A stretch of DNA of 6,989 nucleotides from Pseudomonadota bacterium (GTDB lineage Bacteria > Pseudomonadota > Alphaproteobacteria > Sphingomonadales > Sphingomonadaceae): positions 1 to 6,989 of the forward strand of contig JAEWJQ010000289.1 of the NCBI GenBank assembly GCA_023386515.1, written 5' to 3'. The notes beneath the pieces were generated by a model. It worked only from the letters and a program-made list of their open reading frames with translations. It was not told the origin of the DNA and searched no databases. Every line of letters begins with the position of its first letter. Within the stretch, counting starts at the first letter, position 1. Made by a program: the position numbers and the translations under genes. This document shows positions 1-6,398 of this stretch, in pieces.

Positions 1-768
1 GTTCCAGAGGGTCCGGGCGCAGCAGCGGTCAGACAGCGGCGCGCAAGTCCGCCTCCACCCGCCGGGCACCGGCGCAGCGCAAGCCTGCCGCTTCGCGGGG
101 CGGCGCGGGCGGTCGTCGTCCCGCCGCCAAGAAGAACTCGCGCGGAGGTGGCGCCCTCGCGTCGATCGGAAGGGGCATTGGTTCCGGCTGGTCGATGGTC
201 GCCAAGGGCGTGGGCGCCACGACCCGCACGGTCGGCAAGGCTGCCGAGATCGAGCACGGCCATCGACGGGACGGCATCGCGCTCGGCCTCATCGCCGTCA
301 GTGTCGTGATCGCCGGCGGAATGTGGTTCTCGGCGGGCGGACCGGTGGGGGAGTGGATCGAGACTGCGGTCCGCGCCATCGTCGGAGCGGTCGCGGCAGT
401 GCTGCCCCTCCTCGGCATCGGCATCGCGGTCGTCCTGATGCGCACCGAGCCCAAGCCGGATATCCGCCCCCGCATCGTCCTCGGATCACTCCTGGTGGGT
501 CTGCCCGCGGTCGGACTGTGGCACATCGCCGCCGGGGCGCCCACGACGTCGAGCGGCTGGCCGTCGGCGGCCGGCGTGGTCGGCGACGTCGTGGCAGGCC
601 CGCTCACCAGCGGGGTCACTGCCTGGCTGTCCGCACCCCTGTTGCTGATGGCGATGTTCTTCGGCGTCCTGTTGCTCACCGGTACGACCGTGCGTGAGGT
701 GCCCGAACGCTTCCGCTCGTACTTCGGCACGTCCTACGACGACGACGAGTACGACCACGCCCACGATC
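1..768 (+). CDS. ftsK: FtsK/SpoIIIE DNA translocase, N-terminal membrane part only (both ends missing)
   Basis: FtsK anchors at the division septum and pumps chromosomal DNA through its C-terminal RecA-like motor. Only the N-terminal part is here. The frame (codons starting at 3, 6, 9...) is open from the left edge, so the true start lies upstream; the ATG at 195 is internal. It begins with about 60 residues rich in Arg, Ser, Ala, Gly and Lys, a typical basic actinobacterial FtsK leader. The conserved EIEHGHRRDGIAL stretch follows, then four hydrophobic segments near nt 273-326, 363-437, 474-530 and 621-680 (FtsK 4TM domain). VRTEP-like and GTTVREVPE motifs flank the last two, and an acidic DDDEYD tail starts the linker. 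Linker, Walker ATPase and gamma domains are absent because the sequence switches to a different gene near 768. Similarity by memory is to Gordonia/Rhodococcus-type FtsK; genus is an inference. Confidence 0.85.
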
Positions 769-780
769 CGCGGCGTCGAC
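760..780. other. Chimeric junction between actinobacterial and sphingomonad sequence
   Basis: Left of this point the coding frame is FtsK (frame of position 3), ending in recognisable residues YDHAHDP. Right of it the coding frame is that of a beta-lactamase (frame of position 694), with recognisable residues from about GVDEGWTV (772 on). The two frames differ, so no natural fusion protein is made. The tetramer GATC at 765-768, CCGCGG at 768-773 and GTCGAC at 775-780 lie at the switch. The exact base of the join cannot be fixed by eye. Both genes are cut, and the partners belong to different phyla, so an assembly or ligation artefact is favoured over real recombination. Confidence 0.8.
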
Positions 781-1635
781 GAGGGCTGGACCGTCGCCTC
801 GCCCGGCGCGCGGACGCGGATGCCGCAGCAATCGGTCAGCAAATTGTGGGTGGCGATGACGCTGCTCGACCTGCGCGACCAGGGCAAGGCGCGGCTCGAC
901 GACCCGATCGTGGTGCGGCCCGAGGATCTGACCTTGTTCCACCAGCCGATCGCGATGCTGGTCAAGGGCGACGGCTATCACACCACCGTCGGCGAATTGC
1001 TGCGCCGCGCACTGACGATGAGCGACAATACCGCCAACGACCGGCTGCTGACCTATGTCGGCGGGCCGGCGGCGGTGCGCGCGATGATCGAGCGCAAGCG
1101 GCTGGGCGACATCCGCTTCGGCCCCGGCGAGCGCCTGCTCCAGTCGCGCACTGCCGGCCTGGTCTGGAACCAGGCGACCATGTCCAAGGGCAATGGCTTC
1201 GAACTCGCCCGCTCGCGCCTGTCGCCCGAGGTGCGCGCCGCGGCGCTCGACGCCTATGTCAACGATCCGCCCGACGGCGCGGCGCCGCTGGCGATCGCCG
1301 ATGCGCTCGCCCGGCTGGCGCGCGGCGAACTGTTCACCGAGACGTCGACGCGCATCCTGCTCGACACGATGGGCGCGTCGATCACCGGCCGGGCGCGGCT
1401 GCGGTCGGCGTTGCCCGCCGGCTGGCAGATCGCGCACAAGACCGGGACGGGGCAGGATCTCGGCAGTCGCAACGCCGGCTTCAACGACGTCGGCCTGCTC
1501 ACCGCACCGGACGGCCGCCGCTATGCGATCGCGGTGATGATCGGCGACAGCCGCCGTCCGATCCGCGAGCGGCAGGAACTGATCGCGTCGGTGGCGCGCG
1601 CTGTGGCCGATTATGCGGAAGGAACGCGAGGGTGA
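769..1635 (+). CDS. Class A beta-lactamase family serine hydrolase, N-terminus missing
   Basis: Periplasmic serine hydrolase of the class A beta-lactamase fold, which opens beta-lactam rings through an acyl-serine. The active-site motif is S-V-S-K, with catalytic Ser codon at 832 and Lys at 841. The SDN loop is at 1021-1029 and the KTG triad at 1438-1446. A Glu codon at 1129 lies exactly 36 residues after the SDN serine, as for Glu166 of classical enzymes, in the string ERLLQ (family consensus ExxLN, so Gln replaces Asn170). From that Glu to KTG there are 103 residues, against about 68 in TEM-type enzymes, so about 35 extra residues follow the omega-loop Glu. The C-terminus is intact. The signal peptide and first strands are lost at the junction; an apparent ATG start at 694 lies inside FtsK DNA and is false. 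Whether it hydrolyses antibiotics is unknown; sphingomonads carry similar proteins annotated only as serine hydrolase. Confidence 0.85.
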   Translation, partial: RGVDEGWTVASPGARTRMPQQSVSKLWVAMTLLDLRDQGKARLDDPIVVRPEDLTLFHQPIAMLVKGDGYHTTVGELLRRALTMSDNTANDRLLTYVGGPAAVRAMIERKRLGDIRFGPGERLLQSRTAGLVWNQATMSKGNGFELARSRLSPEVRAAALDAYVNDPPDGAAPLAIADALARLARGELFTETSTRILLDTMGASITGRARLRSALPAGWQIAHKTGTGQDLGSRNAGFNDVGLLTAPDGRRYAIAVMIGDSRRPIRERQELIASVARAVADYAEGTRG

Positions 1636-1641
1636 GCCATT

Positions 1642-1663
1642 CCCCTTCCGCTTGCGGGAGGGG
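1642..1663. repeat. GC-rich hairpin after the beta-lactamase gene
   Basis: Two 10-base arms, CCCCTTCCGC and GCGGGAGGGG, pair around a TT spacer with a single G-T wobble. It begins 7 bases after the beta-lactamase stop. No T-run follows, so it is not a textbook intrinsic terminator, though it could slow transcription or protect the 3' end. The CCCCTTCC and GGGAGGGG strings are of the type seen in sphingomonad REP-like repeats and recall part of the larger element at 4555-4652. Confidence 0.5.
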
Positions 1664-1670
1664 AGCGTAA

Positions 1671-1694
1671 GCGACACGAAGGACACAGTGTCGC
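1671..1694. repeat. Inverted repeat GCGACAC...GTGTCGC
   Basis: A perfect 7-base inverted repeat (1671-1677 with 1688-1694) encloses a 10-base loop. The right arm also belongs to a shorter perfect palindrome GACAC-A-GTGTC at 1682-1692, so two folds compete. It follows the hairpin at 1642-1663 directly and lies about 70 bases before polA. It could be part of a terminator region, a protein-binding site or simply the rest of the REP-like repeat. The sequence alone does not decide. Confidence 0.4.
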
Positions 1695-1743
1695 CACATC
1701 CGTGCCGCAACCGTTAGGATTACGTTGGCCGCCCTCCGCCGAT

Positions 1744-1762
1744 CCGCTAAGCGGCAGGGGCG
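1744..1762 (+). promoter_or_regulatory. polA ribosome binding site with adjoining palindrome
   Basis: AGGGG at 1756-1760 is the only Shine-Dalgarno-like string ahead of the polA ATG, with just two bases between it and the start, closer than usual. Immediately before it is a perfect 11-base palindrome CCGCT-A-AGCGG (1744-1754), which could form a small stem next to the ribosome site. The start is still favoured because MPHLYLVDGSGYIFRAYH matches the usual beginning of PolA. No convincing sigma70-type promoter was found between 1636 and 1762. Confidence 0.45.
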
Positions 1763-4537
1763 ATGCCCCATCTCTATCTCGTCGACGGCTCGGGCTATAT
1801 CTTCCGCGCCTATCACCGGCTGCCGCCGCTGACCAACAAACATGGCGAGCCGGTGGGCGCCGTCTATGGCTACACGACGATGCTGTGGCGGCTCGCCGAC
1901 GATCTGCACAAGGCGGACGGACCGACGCACATGGCCGTCATCCTCGACAAATCGTCGTCGACCTTCCGCAACCAGAAGTACGACCAGTATAAGGCGCAGC
2001 GGCCGCCGCCGCCGGAGGATCTGGTCCCGCAATTCCCGATGATCCGCGACGCGACGCGCGCCTTCTCGCTGCCGTGCATCGAGGAGGAAGGCTGGGAGGC
2101 GGACGATCTGATCGCCAGTTATACCAAGGCGGCGCTGGCGCAGGGCTGGCAGGTGACGATCGTCAGTTCCGACAAGGACCTGATGCAGCTGATGACCGAT
2201 CCGTCGGTCGACATGCTCGACACGATGAACAACCGCCGGCTGGGGCCGGAGGCGGTGGTCGAGAAGTTCGGCGTCGGACCGGAGAAACTGGGCGACGTGC
2301 TGGCGCTGATGGGCGACAGCGTCGACAACGTGCCCGGTGTCCCCGGCGTCGGGCCGAAAACCGCAGCCAAGCTGATCCTGGAACATGGCGACGTCGAAGG
2401 CGTGCTGGCCGCCGCCGCGTCCGACACGTTCAAGAAGGGCAAGCTGCGCGAAAATCTGATCGAACATGCCGACAAGGCGCGGCTGAGCCGCAAGCTGGTC
2501 GAGCTCGCCTGCGACGTGCCGCTCGAGCATCCGCTCGAGGAACTGGCGATGCAGGGCATTCCGGATGCGCCGCTGCGCGCCTTCCTGGAGCATCACGGCT
2601 TCAAGTCGCTGCTGTCGCGGCTCGGCCAGGTCGCCGATGCGCCGGTCGAGGAAACGGTCGACGCGCCGTTCGAGGAAGACCCGCCGTGCGATCACGACGG
2701 CTATGAGACGGTGATCGACGAGGCCGCGCTGGACCGGTGGATCACCGTCGCCCGCCATCAGGGCTGGGTCGCGATCGATACCGAGACGACCGGCACCGAT
2801 GCGACCCGCGCCAGGCTGGTCGGCGTCAGCCTGGCGCTGGCCGCGAACCTCGCCTGCTACATCCCGCTCGGCCACGGCGGCAGCGACCTGTTCGGCGAGA
2901 CGCCGGTCCAGCTCGACCGCACCCTCGCGCTGACCAAGCTGAAGGCGCTGTGCGAGGATCCGTCGGTGCTCAAGATCGGCCACAACCTCAAATACGACAT
3001 GACCTTGCTCGGCCTGTGCGACGAGGTCGGCGGCATCGCGGTCGCGCCGCACGACGACACGATCGTGATGAGCTTCGACCTCGACGCCGGGCTGCACGGC
3101 CACGGCATGGACGAGCTTGCCGCGACGCATCTGTCGCACAGCTGCATCGCCTTCAAGGACGTGGTCGGCACCGGCAAGTCGCAGCGCGGCTTTCACGAAG
3201 TCGATCTCAAGGCCGCGACCCGCTACGCCGCCGAGGACGCGGACGTCACCTATCGTCTGTGGAAGCGGTTCAGGGCGCGGCTGCCCGTCGAAGGCGCGAC
3301 GCGCGTCTACGAGATGGTCGACCGGCCGCTGGTGCCGGTGATCGCGCGGATGGAGACGCGCGGGATCAAGGTCGACCGCGAGCGGCTGTCGGGCCTGTCG
3401 GCGGAATTCAGCGGCCAGATCGGCCAGCTAGAAACGGTGATCCACGGCATCGCTGGTGCGCCGTTCACGATCGGCAGCCCCAAGCAATTGGGCGACGTGC
3501 TGTTCGAGCGGATGGGGATCAAGGGCGGCCGCAAGGGCAAGTCCGGCGTCTATTCGACCGACGTCACCGAGCTGGAGCGGATCGCCGCCGACAAGGATTC
3601 GCCGGGCGCGGACATCGCCGCGCGCGTGCTGGAATGGCGCCAGCTGACCAAGCTCAAGAACACCTATACCGACGCGCTGCAGGAGGAGATCAACCCGGCG
3701 ACGGGGCGGGTGCACACCAGCTACAGCCTGACCGGTGCGCAGACCGGCCGGCTGTCGTCGACCGAGCCCAATCTGCAGAACATCCCGATCCGTACCGAGG
3801 TCGGCCGCCAGATCCGCGACGCCTTCGTCGCTGAGCCAGGCAACGTCATCCTCGCCGCCGACTATTCGCAGATCGAGCTGCGCCTCGCCGCGCATATGGC
3901 GGACGTGCCGCAGCTGCGCGACGCCTTCGCGCGCGGCGACGACATCCACAGCCTGACCGCCCAGGAATTGTTCGGCGAGGTGACGCGCGACACGCGGGCG
4001 AAGGCCAAGACGATCAACTTCGCGATCCTCTACGGCATCAGCCGCTGGGGTCTGGCGGGACGGCTGGACATCGGCGCCGACGAGGCGCAGGCGATGATCG
4101 ACCGCTATTTCGAGCGTTTCCCCGGCATCAACCGCTACATCGCCGAGACGCTGACGCAGGTCCGCGAGCGCGGCTTCACCACCACGCTGTTCGGGCGCAA
4201 GACGCACTTCCCGCGGATCAAGTCGCGGGTGCAGCACGAGCGCCAGGGCGCCGAGCGCGCCGCGATCAACGCGCCGATCCAAGGGACCAGCGCCGACATC
4301 ATCAAACGGGCGATGGTGCGGATGGAGCCGGCGCTCGCCGCGGCGGGCCTGCCGAACGTGCAGATGCTGCTGCAGGTGCACGACGAACTCGTCTTCGAAT
4401 TGCCCGAGGGCGACGTCGCGGCGGCCAAGCCGGTGATCGAGCGGGTGATGGCGACGGCGGCGGAGCCGGCGGTCACGCTGACCGTCCCGCTGGGGATCGA
4501 GATCGGCGTCGGCGCGAGCTGGGGGGCGGCGCATTGA
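1763..4537 (+). CDS. polA: DNA polymerase I, complete, with both exonuclease domains
   Basis: Fills gaps and removes RNA primers in lagging-strand synthesis and excision repair, in the cytoplasm. The 924-residue length equals the usual PolA (E. coli 928). The 5' nuclease domain (about 1-290) shows D8, D62-K63, the acidic EEEGWEADD cluster (107-115), SSDKD (135-139), GDSVDN (184-189) and a helix-hairpin-helix around 191-200. The 3'-5' exonuclease (about 310-500) has all motifs: D339 and E341 in DTET, N408 and D412 in HNLKYD, Y488 and D492 in YAAED, so proofreading should be active. The polymerase domain (about 520-924) has TGRLSS (661-666), motif A DYSQIELR with D700 and E705, motif B with R745, K749, F753 and Y757, and motif C QVHDE with D874-E875. 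Phe at 753 is the form that discriminates against dideoxynucleotides. Sequence style fits sphingomonads. It is preceded and followed by repeat-bearing gaps, so it is probably transcribed largely alone. Confidence 0.97.
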   Translation: MPHLYLVDGSGYIFRAYHRLPPLTNKHGEPVGAVYGYTTMLWRLADDLHKADGPTHMAVILDKSSSTFRNQKYDQYKAQRPPPPEDLVPQFPMIRDATRAFSLPCIEEEGWEADDLIASYTKAALAQGWQVTIVSSDKDLMQLMTDPSVDMLDTMNNRRLGPEAVVEKFGVGPEKLGDVLALMGDSVDNVPGVPGVGPKTAAKLILEHGDVEGVLAAAASDTFKKGKLRENLIEHADKARLSRKLVELACDVPLEHPLEELAMQGIPDAPLRAFLEHHGFKSLLSRLGQVADAPVEETVDAPFEEDPPCDHDGYETVIDEAALDRWITVARHQGWVAIDTETTGTDATRARLVGVSLALAANLACYIPLGHGGSDLFGETPVQLDRTLALTKLKALCEDPSVLKIGHNLKYDMTLLGLCDEVGGIAVAPHDDTIVMSFDLDAGLHGHGMDELAATHLSHSCIAFKDVVGTGKSQRGFHEVDLKAATRYAAEDADVTYRLWKRFRARLPVEGATRVYEMVDRPLVPVIARMETRGIKVDRERLSGLSAEFSGQIGQLETVIHGIAGAPFTIGSPKQLGDVLFERMGIKGGRKGKSGVYSTDVTELERIAADKDSPGADIAARVLEWRQLTKLKNTYTDALQEEINPATGRVHTSYSLTGAQTGRLSSTEPNLQNIPIRTEVGRQIRDAFVAEPGNVILAADYSQIELRLAAHMADVPQLRDAFARGDDIHSLTAQELFGEVTRDTRAKAKTINFAILYGISRWGLAGRLDIGADEAQAMIDRYFERFPGINRYIAETLTQVRERGFTTTLFGRKTHFPRIKSRVQHERQGAERAAINAPIQGTSADIIKRAMVRMEPALAAAGLPNVQMLLQVHDELVFELPEGDVAAAKPVIERVMATAAEPAVTLTVPLGIEIGVGASWGAAH

Positions 4538-4554
4538 TCGTGGGCGCTCCGAAT

Positions 4555-4652
4555 CCGCCCTCACCCTTCCCACTCGCTTTCGGCGAGCGGGCCCCTTCCC
4601 TCTCCCGTCGGGCGAGGGAGGGAGGCGCGCAGCGCCGGAAGGGTGAGGGTGG
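4555..4652. repeat. 98-base cloverleaf-forming inverted repeat (REP-like)
   Basis: Four nested helices account for most of the bases. The outer stem P1 pairs 4555-4570 with 4637-4652, 15 of 16 Watson-Crick and one G-T wobble (core CCCTCACCCTTCC / GGAAGGGTGAGGG). Inside are P2, 4573-4577 with 4583-4587 (CTCGC/GCGAG); P3, 4594-4602 with 4614-4622 plus CCC/GGG at 4604-4606 and 4610-4612; and P4, GGCGC/GCGCC at 4624-4628 and 4632-4636. It starts 17 bases after the polA stop and ends 18 bases before the flippase start. It has no coding sense, and its form fits a dispersed non-coding repeat of the REP or small MITE type. It may also act as polA 3'-end structure. Copy number in the genome cannot be seen here. 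Confidence 0.7.
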
Positions 4653-4670
4653 CCGTCCGGCCAGCCGTTG

Positions 4671-6191
4671 ATGGTGTCCGAAACACAAGACATCGATGCA
4701 CTCGCGAAGGGTGGGCGAACCAACATCGCGGGGTTCGTACTGCGCCTTGCCGCACGCATCCCTTTCCTGTTCATCGCCGGGCGGCTCTATGGCGCCGACC
4801 TCGTCGGCCGCTTCGCTTTGGCGGTGGTGGTGGTCGAGCTGGCCGCATTGGTCGCGACGCTCGGCCTGAAACGCGGCCTGGCGCAGGCGCTGGCGTCGGC
4901 AGAGGATCGCCCGCATGCGCATGTCGTCTGGGACGCGCTGGCGGTGGCGTTCATCGCCTCGATCGCGGCGAGCGGCATCCTGATCGCCTTCCCTCACGTC
5001 ATGTACGCCAACACGCAGGTCACCGGCCTGGACCGGTTCCTGCCGTGCATCATCGTCGCTGTGGCGTGGAGCGACGTCAGCCTCGCCGCACTGGCCTATC
5101 GCCACGACGTCAAGGCGGCGGTGACCGCGCGGGCGGTGGTGGAGCCGTGGACGATCTCGATCGCCGCCTGGGTCTTCTCCTTCTTCACCACCAAGGACGG
5201 GCTGGTCCTGTCCTATGTTGCGTCGATGACCGCGGCGCTGATCGCCAGCCTGGTGCCGTTCCTCAAGAGCTACGGCCTGCCCAAGGGCTGGTCGCCGCAT
5301 CCCGGCGCGCTGTTCGCGCTGGCGCGGGCGAACGCGCCGCTCGCCGGCGCCGACGCGCTGGAATGGGGCAGCCGCAACGTCGACCGTTTCATCCTCGGCC
5401 TGACCTTCGAGCCCAAGGTGGTCGGCATCTATTACATGGCGCAGCAGGTCGCTTCGCTGCCGCAGAAGCTGAAGACCAGCTTCGACCCCATCCTTGGCCC
5501 CGTCATCACCCAGAGCCTGGCGGTGAACGACCGCGCCGCCATCGCCAACCAGGTGCGCCAGGTCGCCTTCTGGATCATGGCGGCGCAAGGCGGGCTGGCG
5601 CTGATGGGATCGATCCCCGGCGAAGCGGTGATGGGCGTGGTCGGGCCGCAGTTCGTCGCCGGCAGCTACGCACTCGGCTTCCTTCTCACCGCCGAAGTGC
5701 TCGCCTCGACCGGGGCGGTGTGCGAATCGGCGCTGGTCTATACGGCGCGGCACCGCAACCTGATCATCTCCATCGTCATGCTGGCGGTGCAGATCGGATT
5801 GAGCGTCGGCTTCATCATGGCGGCGCGGGCGCTCGGCTGGCCGGAGGTGTGGCAGGCGGCGGGGCCCGCCCTCGCGCTGATGCTCAGTGTCGGCCTGACC
5901 TCGGTCGTCAAGGCGCGGCTGCTCGGCCGCATCCTGGCGGCGCCGGTGTCGCCGTGGCGCTGGCCGCTGGCCGGCGCGGCGGCTGCGGCGATCGTCGTCG
6001 GCACGCTGTTCACCATGCTACCGCACGAGTTGGAATGGGCGGAACTGCTGTTCGGCGAACCGGCGATCGCGGCGACCTATCTGCTGATCCTGTGGCGCTT
6101 CGCCTTCGGCCCGGCGGACCGGGCCTTGTTCGGCAAGATGCCGCGCGCCGAGGATGCGACGCTGCCCAATGTCGGCGCGCCCGTCGGCTGA
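4671..6191 (+). CDS. Wzx/PST-type polysaccharide flippase (lipopolysaccharide biosynthesis protein)
   Basis: An integral inner-membrane protein of 506 residues, the usual size for Wzx/RfbX-type flippases of the MOP superfamily, which move lipid-linked oligosaccharides across the membrane. About 12 hydrophobic segments can be seen, near residues 20-38, 46-65, 88-108, 121-142, 160-173, 180-198, 240-257, 297-315, 333-352, 363-385, 395-412, 430-449 and 463-475 (one or two may not span). The N-terminus has the family pattern of a short cytoplasmic lead, then GGRTNIAGFVLRLAAR and a FxxAGRLYG motif in the first helix region. A SRNVDRFILG string (234-243) is also typical of the family's middle loop. 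Start choice is uncertain: TTG 4668, ATG 4671 and GTG 4674 are adjacent, and no good Shine-Dalgarno lies at normal distance, since the nearest purine run is in the repeat arm ending at 4652. No glycosyltransferase or polymerase gene is beside it, so its substrate is unknown. Confidence 0.8.
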   Translation: MVSETQDIDALAKGGRTNIAGFVLRLAARIPFLFIAGRLYGADLVGRFALAVVVVELAALVATLGLKRGLAQALASAEDRPHAHVVWDALAVAFIASIAASGILIAFPHVMYANTQVTGLDRFLPCIIVAVAWSDVSLAALAYRHDVKAAVTARAVVEPWTISIAAWVFSFFTTKDGLVLSYVASMTAALIASLVPFLKSYGLPKGWSPHPGALFALARANAPLAGADALEWGSRNVDRFILGLTFEPKVVGIYYMAQQVASLPQKLKTSFDPILGPVITQSLAVNDRAAIANQVRQVAFWIMAAQGGLALMGSIPGEAVMGVVGPQFVAGSYALGFLLTAEVLASTGAVCESALVYTARHRNLIISIVMLAVQIGLSVGFIMAARALGWPEVWQAAGPALALMLSVGLTSVVKARLLGRILAAPVSPWRWPLAGAAAAAIVVGTLFTMLPHELEWAELLFGEPAIAATYLLILWRFAFGPADRALFGKMPRAEDATLPNVGAPVG

Positions 6192-6398
6192 GCGGAGGTC
6201 GATCCGCGCGAGGACGCGGAGGCTGGCTGGTCGTTACGCCCCTCCCCGGCGGACGCCGAAGCTGATTCGGGAACGCTGCTGCTCCGCGTCGCTCCTCATG
6301 ACAGAGATCTGCCAACTGGGCCCCGTCGATCGCCGCATGGCGGATCGGCGCTCCGCCGTCATCGGCGGTCGGCTGGTGAGTCAGTCCCCTTTCGAGGA
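6192..6398. other. Convergent intergenic gap with small hairpins
   Basis: The 207 bases lie between the ends of the flippase and the minus-strand outer-membrane gene, where transcription from both sides should stop. Short stems can be seen: TCCGCG/CGCGGA at 6203-6220 with a 6-base loop, starting 11 bases after the flippase stop; CGATCGCC/GGCGGATCG at 6327-6347 with one bulged G and loop GCAT; and CCGCCG/CGGCGG at 6353-6368 with loop TCAT. None is followed by a T-run in either direction, so any termination would be Rho-dependent or atypical. Short open frames here show no recognisable protein. Confidence 0.5.
6353..6368 (-). terminator. Possible terminator hairpin for the minus-strand gene
   Basis: A perfect 6-base stem with a 4-base TCAT loop lies about 30 bases beyond the stop codon of the minus-strand gene. 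A second, bulged hairpin (6327-6347) is just after it in the direction of transcription. The position suits a terminator but the expected T-run is missing, so the call is weak. Confidence 0.25.

Noticed and set aside
195..1670. 491-codon plus-strand frame as one protein
   Set aside because: Only its first part up to about 768 is FtsK. The rest is an out-of-frame reading of the beta-lactamase gene, giving Arg/Ala/Gly-rich low-complexity residues.
676..1710. Long minus-strand frame opposite the beta-lactamase
   Set aside because: High GC keeps antisense frames open. The translation is rich in Arg, Ala and His repeats with no motif, while the plus strand has a clear enzyme.
1499..3196. 565-codon minus-strand frame opposite polA
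   Set aside because: It is a mirror of polA codons with no domain signal and no sensible start context.
3428..5753. Two overlapping long minus-strand frames (3428-4774 and 4473-5753)
   Set aside because: They overlap polA, the repeat and the flippase, and overlap each other. Their composition is typical of GC-driven shadow frames.
4643..6265. 540-codon plus-strand frame over the flippase gene
   Set aside because: It is the alternative frame of the flippase, lacking hydrophobic helices and dominated by Arg, Gly and Ala.
6010..6315. Small minus-strand frame over the flippase 3' end
   Set aside because: Arg/Pro-rich shadow frame with no homology that I recognise.
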